Shown here one piece after another: positions 1-5,041 of a stretch of DNA of 8,360 bases; positions within the stretch are counted from its first letter, which is position 1, and each line of letters begins with the position of its first letter. Below the pieces are notes generated by a model. The model saw only the letters and a list, made by a program, of their open reading frames with translations, did no database searches and was not told where the DNA came from. Where the stretch lies: the NCBI GenBank assembly GCA_023437865.1, contig JAEZFE010000206.1, positions 1-8,360 of the forward strand, in the 5' to 3' direction. The stretch is from Pseudomonadota bacterium (GTDB lineage: Bacteria > Pseudomonadota > Alphaproteobacteria > Rhodospirillales > Magnetospirillaceae). The translations under genes were made by a program, and so were the position numbers.

Positions 1-47
1 ATACACTCGACTAGGCGTCGGCTGGGTCTTATGTGTATACGAGACTG
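1..47 (+). other. Residual Illumina Nextera adapter (non-genomic)
   Basis: The first 47 bases read as a P5-side Nextera adapter with substitution errors. Bases 1-6 resemble the end of the P5 oligo (CTACAC; 5 of 6). Bases 7-14 are exactly TCGACTAG, which I recall as Nextera XT i5 index S513. Bases 15-28 align without gaps to TCGTCGGCAGCGTC, and 29-47 to the Tn5 mosaic end AGATGTGTATAAGAGACAG. Across the 33 bases of Read-1 primer I count 26 matches, 7 substitutions and no indels. Recognisable GalE protein sequence stops exactly where the mosaic end begins (base 48). This is a sequencing or assembly artefact at a contig end, not biology. Confidence 0.93.
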
Positions 48-812
48 GCCGCGGCCGGTGCCCAGATTGAAGGCACGTGGAGCACCGCCGCGCGCGAGGT
101 GGCCCAAGGCCAGCAGATGGGCCTCCACCAGGTCGGAGACGTGGATGTAGTCGCGGATGCAAGTACCGTCGGGCGTGGGATAGTCGGTGCCGAACAGGGT
201 CAGTTCGGGCCGGACCCCGGCGGCAGCGGCCAAAGCCAGCGGGATCAGGTGGGTCTCGGGCGTATGGCGCTCGCCCACCCGGCCCTTGGGGTCCGAGCCG
301 GCGGCGTTGAAATAGCGAAGCGCCACCGAGCGGATGCCATAGGCTGCATGGGCTGCAGCCAGCATGCGTTCGACCGCCAGCTTGGTATCACCGTAGGGGT
401 TGACGGGCTCCTTGGTGTCGTCTTCCTCAATGGGAACGCGGGCGGGATTGCCGAAGGTGGCGGCGGTGGAGGAGAACACCAGCTTGTCCACGCCGGCGCG
501 CCGCGTGGCTTCCAGCAGCGAAGCGGTGCCGCCCACGTTGTTGTCCCAGAATTTTAACGGTTCGCGCACCGAGATGCCGGCCTCGATGAAGGCCGCGAAG
601 TGGATCACCACTTCGATGCGCTCTTCAGTCATTAGCTCGGCCAGGCGCTCCGTGTCGCGGATGTCGAGCTTAAAGAAACTGCCGGCCAGCACGGCGTCGC
701 GGTGGCCGTTGGACAGATTGTCCACCACCACCGGCAAATGCCCGACCTCGGCCAGCCGCAGCACCATGTGCGAACCGATAAAGCCGGCACCGCCGGTGAC
801 CAGAACTTTCAT
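48..812 (-). CDS. galE: UDP-glucose 4-epimerase GalE, C-terminus missing
   Basis: This gene interconverts UDP-glucose and UDP-galactose in the cytoplasm (Leloir pathway, and sugar supply for surface polysaccharide). It is an extended short-chain dehydrogenase/reductase with tightly bound NAD. The start MKVLVTGGAGFIGSH carries the Rossmann GxxGxxG at residues 7-13. The SST of the active-site strand is near residues 114-116, with Thr116 at the usual catalytic Ser position, and YGDTK gives the catalytic Tyr140 and Lys144. Typical GalE blocks follow: ALRYFNAAGSDP, then TCIRDYIHVSDL and FNLGTGRG. 255 codons are present; the family is about 325-340 residues, so roughly 70-85 are missing. The reading frame stays open through bases 47-3, but that part is translated adapter and not GalE. 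The ATG at 812 is preceded by a purine-rich ribosome binding site. Transcription runs out of the window to the left; marC lies upstream on the same strand, 420 bases away. Confidence 0.95.
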
Positions 813-814
813 GG

Positions 815-835
815 CCCTCTCCCTCAAACGAGGGA
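815..835 (-). promoter_or_regulatory. galE ribosome binding site in a small hairpin
   Basis: On the minus strand the galE ATG is preceded by GAGGGAGAGGGCC, a strong purine-rich Shine-Dalgarno region. Its distal half, GAGGGA (825-820), is perfectly complementary to TCCCTC (835-830) across a 4-base loop GTTT. The proximal GAGGG (819-815) stays free, only two bases from the ATG. The pairing could modulate initiation, but the stem has only 6 base pairs. The sequence is seen; any regulatory role is inferred. Confidence 0.45.
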
Positions 836-881
836 TCAGGTGACGATTGCGCGCAGGCGGAACAACCTTGCATCATGTCGT

Positions 882-914
882 GACCCCGCGCCCGACGGGC
901 AGGTGCGCGGGGTC
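882..914. repeat. Perfect 10-bp inverted repeat (hairpin)
   Basis: GACCCCGCGC at 882-891 is exactly repeated inverted as GCGCGGGGTC at 905-914 around a 13-base loop. The stem is very GC-rich and would form a stable RNA hairpin on either strand. No T-tract follows on the plus strand (TTAGTG) or the minus strand (ACGACATG), so it is not a classical intrinsic terminator. It lies 70 bases upstream of galE and downstream of marC in the direction of their transcription. It could be a galE leader structure or an operator, or take part in Rho-dependent termination of marC. Confidence 0.55.
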
Positions 915-1037
915 TTAGTGCACCCGGTCGCGGGCAAAGCCGCCCCCCGCGAAGTCGATAGCAGGTCTATCTCTTTCGTGGGGCCTCCTCCATTAGGGGG
1001 AATACAGTCGAGCCCGCCGGCTATTGGTGTTTCACGG

Positions 1038-1046
1038 TTATTCACA
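1038..1046 (+). promoter_or_regulatory. DnaA-box match TTATTCACA
   Basis: TTATTCACA is an exact match to the DnaA box consensus TTATNCACA. It sits about 150 bases from the paired boxes at 1195-1217, in the same intergenic region. The match is seen; binding by DnaA is inferred. Confidence 0.45.
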
Positions 1047-1194
1047 GCGGGCGACTTGGGCGGCATTGGCATTGCGCACAAAGCGGCCTGGGGCGGCTTT
1101 GGCAGAAATCCGAGGCTGCCCAGGAAACGGGCAGGTCTCACGAGCTCTAGGGTTTCCGCGGTTCAGCCCAGATACCCCAAGGTTTCTCACATAC

Positions 1195-1217
1195 TTATCC
1201 ACAGCTTTTGTGGATAG
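1195..1217. promoter_or_regulatory. Inverted pair of DnaA boxes
   Basis: TTATCCACA at 1195-1203 (plus) is the canonical strong DnaA box. The reverse complement of 1209-1217 is CTATCCACA, one mismatch from the same box. The two face each other, and the 8-bp arms TATCCACA/TGTGGATA with a 5-base loop form a perfect hairpin, 16 bases past the marC stop codon. It could therefore also be a weak 3' hairpin for marC, but the stem is AT-rich and no T-run follows it on the minus strand. With the third box at 1038 this is a small cluster. Whether it is an origin, a DnaA-titration site or a regulatory element cannot be decided here. Confidence 0.55.
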
Positions 1218-1232
1218 CCGAAAGAGGTAGGC

Positions 1233-1877
1233 CTAGAGGGCGCGGACCATCTCGGAAGCACCCTGCCAGATGATCTCGATGCCGATGCACAGCAGCAGCA
1301 GGGCGAACAGCCGCATCAGCGCATCGGTCAGCGCCCGGCCCAGCAGGCCCTCCATACGGTCGGAAAAGCGAAAACTCAGGTAGATCAGCGCGCTGATGGC
1401 CACCGCGGCGGCCAGCGCGCCCACCAGGGCCAGTGAGGGGAAGGTGGCAAACGGACGGCTGGTGCCCAGCGCGATGGTGACCGCAATGGTACCTGGACCG
1501 GTCGTCAGCGGCATGGTTAGAGGATAGAAAGCGGCAGCGCGCAGGGTTTCGGGGCTGTCGACCAGTTCCACGTCGCTTTCGGTGGCGCCGGGCTTGGCAT
1601 TCAGCAGGCGCCAACCGGCCACTGCGATGACGATACCGCCACCCACCCGCAGGGCCGGGATGGAGACGCCGAAAAGAGTCAGCACCGCCGAGCCGACGTA
1701 AAGCGAGCCGTTGACGATCAGGAAGGCGTAGATGGCCACCCGCGCCGCCAATTCGGCACGTTGCTGACGGCTGAGATGCCGGGTGTGCGCCAGGAACATG
1801 AAGGCGCTGCCCGGTGGGTTGACGATGGGGAACAGTGAGCCGAAGACCAGCAGGAAGCTGCTTAAGACTTCGCTCAT
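1233..1877 (-). CDS. MarC-family integral membrane protein
   Basis: A 214-residue protein of the MarC family (usual length about 200-220, six predicted membrane helices) in the inner membrane. The name comes from a gene next to the E. coli mar locus, but a role in multidrug resistance was not upheld; some relatives have been described as neutral amino acid transporters. Seen here: an N-terminal hydrophobic helix running into FPIVNPPGSAFMF (the conserved NP-G element near residues 15-27), several further hydrophobic segments, and the family signature PLTMPLTTGPGTIAV around residues 118-132. The ATG at 1877 has GGAGGA at 1890-1885, spaced 7 bases. The gene is divergent from the hydrolase gene across about 113 bases and is followed by the DnaA-box hairpin. 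The family is clear; the substrate is unknown. Confidence 0.92.
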   Translation of the reverse strand: MSEVLSSFLLVFGSLFPIVNPPGSAFMFLAHTRHLSRQQRAELAARVAIYAFLIVNGSLYVGSAVLTLFGVSIPALRVGGGIVIAVAGWRLLNAKPGATESDVELVDSPETLRAAAFYPLTMPLTTGPGTIAVTIALGTSRPFATFPSLALVGALAAAVAISALIYLSFRFSDRMEGLLGRALTDALMRLFALLLLCIGIEIIWQGASEMVRAL

Positions 1878-1990
1878 ACTCGATTCCTCCGAACTTCATC
1901 TTGTGGTAGGTAATCCGGGCGCGATTTATGCGCAACCGCCTATTCGTGTTTGGCGGGGCTGGGATTGTGCGGATTTTGCTAAGAGAGCGA
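1878..1990. promoter_or_regulatory. Divergent promoter region (marC-family / hydrolase)
   Basis: This 113-base gap separates two divergently read genes and must contain at least the marC-family promoter. It includes a GCGC-N7-GCGC inverted repeat around 1920-1934, which could be an operator. No convincing -35/-10 pair stands out on either strand. The hydrolase frame remains open back to an ATG at 1928, so part of this gap would be coding if that start were used. Confidence 0.35.
1885..1890 (-). promoter_or_regulatory. Ribosome binding site of the marC-family gene
   Basis: GGAGGA on the minus strand, 7 bases before the ATG at 1877, a near-perfect Shine-Dalgarno match. It fixes the start of the MarC-family gene and argues against a longer, different-frame open frame that extends across this region. 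Confidence 0.75.
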
Positions 1991-3205
1991 ATGGCCATGT
2001 ACGACCGACGCATCACCGCTCCCGCCCGGCGGGGCGGCAAAAGGCGAATGTTCATTTTTGCAGCGCTGGCGCTGGCCGCGCTGTCGTTCTTCGCGGGTTA
2101 CAAGCTGCGCGGGCGCATGACCGCCGAAGCCCTGCTCACTGCCTATGCCAAATATGTCGGCAATCTGCCCAGCCACAAGCATCCGGAAGCCACCGTTGCC
2201 GAGGTGATGGCGACCGATTACGCCCCCCTGATCGGTATCCGCACTCCGGCGGACGTGGAGTCCTTGCGCCATCGCGCCATCGCCCACGTATGGCGTGGCA
2301 AGCCGGTGTCTTACGACCAGTTGCGCCCCAATCGGGTAATCCGCAACGAGATATTTCTTCCGCTTGAGGACATTGGCTCCATTGCCGCCATTGATCGCCT
2401 GATCGTGGACATGCCGTTTGGCGTCAATTCCGTGGTGCTTCACCTCAAGGCCAAGGACCCTCAGTCGTGCCTGATGCTGTATCAGGAGGGACACCGGGTC
2501 TCGTTCCTGGAACACAAGCGTTTCCTCAAGCGCGTGTTGAACGAGGGCTGCGACGTCCTGGCGCTGTCATTTCCCCTTACCGGTCCGATCAATAACCGGC
2601 CGCTGATCGACCATCCCCGGTTCGGCAAGATGCTGCTGAACGACCCGGACGATCTTGCGCTACTTGATACGGATGAGGACTCGTATCTCTATTACTTCGT
2701 TGCACCCATGGTGGCGTCGCTCAACCATGCGCTAGGGGAAAGCAGCTATGGCCGTATCGGCGCCACCGGCTTCTCCGGCGGCGGCTGGGCGGTAGAGGTG
2801 CTAGCGGCTTTTGACCCACGCATCCAGGCCAGCTACACGGTGGCGGGCTCGGCACCCATCGGCGTGCACGCGGCCAAGCCCGGCTGGGGCAGCCCAGAAC
2901 AGCGTGATGGGCGGTTCTACAACATCGTCAATTATACTGAACTTTATGCCATGGGCAGCGTTGGCGCTGGTCGTCGTCAGTTACAGTTCTTCAACCTCAC
3001 CGATCCGTGCTGCTTTGCGGGGTCTAACTGGGCCGCTTATCGTACTGCCGTGGCCCACCGCGCGCGATCCTTGGGGGGAAATTTCCGCGTGCTCACGTAC
3101 GAGGACCCGAACCACAGGCTGACCAAGCCGGTGGGGTTGGCCATCATTGATGACTTCGTCAATGGCGGTCGTAACCTGCCGCCGGAGCTGCGAGATACCG
3201 ATTAG
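1991..3205 (+). CDS. Membrane-anchored alpha/beta-hydrolase-fold protein
   Basis: A protein of 404 residues from the ATG at 1991. A short basic N-terminus (RRGGKRR) is followed by one hydrophobic segment, about residues 20-37, predicting an N-in anchor with the catalytic domain in the periplasm. The body has an alpha/beta-hydrolase layout. The nucleophile elbow GFSGGG places Ser262 as nucleophile, Asp338 lies in NLTDPCC, and His375 lies in EDPNHRL, in the correct order and spacing for a catalytic triad. An oxyanion or cap region may lie around the PLTGPINNRP stretch. I do not recognise a named subfamily; esterase, lipase-like or peptidase activity are all possible. Start choice: 1991 has AAGAGAG just upstream; 1997 (second ATG) has better spacing from it; the longer start at 1928 lacks a ribosome binding site. 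It reads toward the transglutaminase gene 91 bases downstream and may be co-transcribed with it. Confidence 0.75.
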   Translation: MAMYDRRITAPARRGGKRRMFIFAALALAALSFFAGYKLRGRMTAEALLTAYAKYVGNLPSHKHPEATVAEVMATDYAPLIGIRTPADVESLRHRAIAHVWRGKPVSYDQLRPNRVIRNEIFLPLEDIGSIAAIDRLIVDMPFGVNSVVLHLKAKDPQSCLMLYQEGHRVSFLEHKRFLKRVLNEGCDVLALSFPLTGPINNRPLIDHPRFGKMLLNDPDDLALLDTDEDSYLYYFVAPMVASLNHALGESSYGRIGATGFSGGGWAVEVLAAFDPRIQASYTVAGSAPIGVHAAKPGWGSPEQRDGRFYNIVNYTELYAMGSVGAGRRQLQFFNLTDPCCFAGSNWAAYRTAVAHRARSLGGNFRVLTYEDPNHRLTKPVGLAIIDDFVNGGRNLPPELRDTD

Positions 3206-3243
3206 CGTATGCCGGCGGCCCAGGCGGTGACGTCGGCATACGC
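3205..3243 (+). repeat. 10-bp inverted repeat after the hydrolase gene
   Basis: GCGTATGCCG (3205-3214, beginning at the last base of the stop codon) pairs perfectly with CGGCATACGC (3234-3243) across a 19-base loop. No T-run follows, so it is not a canonical intrinsic terminator. Between two same-strand genes it could protect the upstream mRNA end, attenuate read-through or act with Rho. The structure is seen; the function is inferred. Confidence 0.5.
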
Positions 3244-3267
3244 ACTACGCGGATCAGCTTGCGCTTG

Positions 3268-3280
3268 CCCCCCTGGGGGG
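3268..3280 (+). promoter_or_regulatory. C6-T-G6 palindrome containing a candidate ribosome binding site
   Basis: CCCCCC at 3268-3273 faces GGGGGG at 3275-3280 around a single T. The G-run is the best Shine-Dalgarno-like sequence for a GTG start at 3288 (spacing 7), and folding would hide it. An alternative, GGTGAG at 3287-3292, lies 4 bases before the ATG at 3297. The choice between starts changes only three residues. Long C and G runs are also error-prone, so base counts here deserve a check. Confidence 0.4.
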
Positions 3281-3296
3281 CCACGTGGTGAGTACC

Positions 3297-4172
3297 ATGC
3301 CCGAATTCCTGATCCGGCACCGTACCACCTACCGCTACGCCCGTCCGGTTCAGCTCGGCCGCCATCGGCTGATGTTCCGACCGCGCGGCAGCCATGACAT
3401 GCGGGTTCTCGACACCAAGCTGGTCATCTCGCCGCCAGCCACGGCGGTACGGTGGCTGCACGACGTGTTCGGGAATTCGGTGGCCTTGGTGGAGTTCGAT
3501 GTCTCGGCGGCTGAGTTGATGTTTGAAAGCAACGTTCTAGTGGCCCATTTCGGCCTCGACGCTCCGGCCTGTCCGGTCGAGGAGTATGCTGCTACCTATC
3601 CGTTCAGCTATTCCGTCGAGGATATTCCCGATCTTGGCCGTACTATCGAGCGGCACTACCCCGATCCCGACCATCAGGTCGACCTATGGGCCAAGCAATT
3701 TCTGTCGGGCGGTGTTGAGACATTGCCGCTGCTGCAGCGTATGACCCACGCCATCAAGGAGAGCTTCACCTATCAGGCGCGCGATGCTGAAGGCACGCAA
3801 AGCCCGGTGGAAACGATGCGCCTGCGTCAGGGGAGCTGCCGGGATTTCGCCCTGCTGCTGATGGAGGCGGCCCGTAGCCTCGGCTTTGCCGCCCGTTTTG
3901 TGTCGGGTTATCTCTACGATCCGTCGGTAGATGGTGCCGAAGCCGGCACGGTGGGAGCGGGAGCCACCCATGCCTGGGCCGAGATCTACCTGCCCGGCGC
4001 CGGCTGGGTAGAATTCGACCCGACAAACGGCATCATCGGTGGCAAGAACCTAATCCGCGTCGCGGTGACCCGTGACCCGTCACAGGCCGTGCCGGTGGCG
4101 GGCCAGTGGTTCGGCGCGGCAAACGATTACCTAGGCATGAGTGTTGAGGTGAGGGTGACCGCGCAAACCTAG
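3297..4172 (+). CDS. Transglutaminase-like cysteine protease/transferase family protein
   Basis: A 291-residue protein with a bacterial transglutaminase-like N-terminal domain (about residues 3-85, opening FLIRHRTTYRYARP) followed by a transglutaminase-like core. The papain-like triad is complete: Cys181 in GSCRDFA, His225 in THAWAEI, Asp241 in FDPTNG. Bacterial members of this family (COG1305 type) are thought to hydrolyse or transfer amide or isopeptide bonds; the substrate here is unknown. There is no signal peptide, so it is probably cytoplasmic. Length is normal. The ATG at 3297 gives the expected family N-terminus; GTG codons at 3285 and 3288 are possible alternatives. It is convergent with, and paralogous to, the transglutaminase gene on the other strand (Cys183/His226/Asp242), with which it shares almost identical catalytic spacing. 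Confidence 0.92.
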   Translation: MPEFLIRHRTTYRYARPVQLGRHRLMFRPRGSHDMRVLDTKLVISPPATAVRWLHDVFGNSVALVEFDVSAAELMFESNVLVAHFGLDAPACPVEEYAATYPFSYSVEDIPDLGRTIERHYPDPDHQVDLWAKQFLSGGVETLPLLQRMTHAIKESFTYQARDAEGTQSPVETMRLRQGSCRDFALLLMEAARSLGFAARFVSGYLYDPSVDGAEAGTVGAGATHAWAEIYLPGAGWVEFDPTNGIIGGKNLIRVAVTRDPSQAVPVAGQWFGAANDYLGMSVEVRVTAQT

Positions 4173-5041
4173 GGCAGCGGCATAACGTCCACCGCCACGT
4201 GGATCGAGTGGTCGCCGCCGCCCACGACCACGCCCTTGAGCGGGCTGACATCGTCAAAGTCGCGGCCCCAGGCACAGGCGATGTGCTCCTCACCCACCAT
4301 CATGTCGTTGGTTGGGTCCAGGTCGATCCAGCCAAGCTCTGGCATCCATATAGACAGCCAGGCATGTGAGGCGTCGGCGCCCACCAGGCGGGGCTGGCCC
4401 GGCGGCGGGTGCGAAAGCAGGTAACCCGACACGTAGCGCGCCGCCAGACCCAATGCGCGCAGGCAGCCGATTTGCAGATGGGCGAAGTCCTGGCAGACGC
4501 CGCGTTTGAGTCGCCACACTTCATCCAAAGGCGTGCTGACCGTGGTGGCCCCGGGATCATAGGCGAAATCGGTATGGATGCGCCGGGTCAGGTCGCGGGC
4601 GCCGGCCAGGATAGGGCGGCCGAAGGGAAAGCTTTCCGCACCATAGGCCTGTAATTCATCCATCAGCGGCACCAGCGGTGATGGATGGATGAATTCCGAT
4701 GGCCCCAGTTCGGCGATTCCGGGCCTCGCCAGCGCGTCGCGGACCACATGCCAGGACGCGGTGTGGGCAGTATTGACGGGTTGGGGGGCGAACACCTCGA
4801 CCACGCTTTCGGCGGTCACCGTCAGGGTCTGGTGCGCCTCCTGAACGGCGAAGATGGTCATGTGGTTGCCGAAATAGTCGGCGCCCTCCTGCACGGCGGC
4901 GGGTGCCGGGTCGATAGCCAGATTGGTGGAGATGCAGGTCTGGCCGTTAAAGGTGCGCGGCGTCAGCCGAGCAGCGTGGTGCGACAGCAGGGCGGCGCAG
5001 TCATAGACATAGCGGGTGCAGTGGCTGATGGCGTATTTCAA
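4169..5041 (-). CDS. Transglutaminase-like protein, last gene of the amidoligase operon
   Basis: A 290-residue protein with a transglutaminase N-terminal domain (begins KYAISHCTRYVYD; about residues 2-85) and a core with a complete triad: Cys183 in GVCQDFA, His226 in SHAWLSI, Asp242 in LDPTND. The C-terminus contains a short Gly-rich stretch, VVVGGGDHS. A TTG at 5041 is chosen as start. It begins the family's normal N-terminus, has GGGGAA 7 bases upstream, and overlaps the upstream TGA stop as TTGA. The frame is open much further upstream, but that extension only overlaps the ATP-grasp/alpha-E gene in another frame. The stop overlaps the convergent gene's stop. In this neighbourhood the protein is expected to act on the amide product of the ligases encoded upstream, either releasing or transferring it. 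Confidence 0.93.
   Translation of the reverse strand: MKYAISHCTRYVYDCAALLSHHAARLTPRTFNGQTCISTNLAIDPAPAAVQEGADYFGNHMTIFAVQEAHQTLTVTAESVVEVFAPQPVNTAHTASWHVVRDALARPGIAELGPSEFIHPSPLVPLMDELQAYGAESFPFGRPILAGARDLTRRIHTDFAYDPGATTVSTPLDEVWRLKRGVCQDFAHLQIGCLRALGLAARYVSGYLLSHPPPGQPRLVGADASHAWLSIWMPELGWIDLDPTNDMMVGEEHIACAWGRDFDDVSPLKGVVVGGGDHSIHVAVDVMPLP

Larger units (their letters stand above)
813..1232. other. 420-base intergenic region between marC and galE
   Basis: No convincing gene lies here. Short open frames exist on both strands but have no recognisable protein content and no good start signals. The region contains the galE leader, a long GC-rich inverted repeat (882-914), a short inverted repeat GATAG/CTATC (957-971) and three DnaA-box-like 9-mers (1038-1046, 1195-1203, 1209-1217). 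Both flanking genes are on the minus strand, so it should hold the marC 3' end and the galE promoter. I could not pick out a clear -35/-10 pair. It is unusually long compared with the tight spacing elsewhere in the window. Confidence 0.6.

Noticed and set aside
3..47. Apparent continuation or frameshift of the GalE C-terminus
   Set aside because: The frame is open but the encoded residues are unrelated to GalE; the DNA is adapter sequence, so neither a real tail nor a biological frameshift.
33..557. Plus-strand open frame of 174 codons
   Set aside because: It begins inside the adapter and is antisense to galE; its composition is typical of a shadow frame.
882..914. Intrinsic terminator
   Set aside because: The stem is strong but no T-tract follows on either strand; kept as an inverted repeat only.
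836..1141. Minus-strand open frame of 101 codons between marC and galE
   Set aside because: No recognisable protein features, low-complexity Pro/Arg-rich composition and no clear ribosome binding site; it spans the inverted repeat and a DnaA-box match.
1195..2055. Minus-strand open frame of 286 codons covering the MarC-family gene
   Set aside because: It is the out-of-frame shadow of the MarC-family gene, which has clear family motifs and a strong ribosome binding site.
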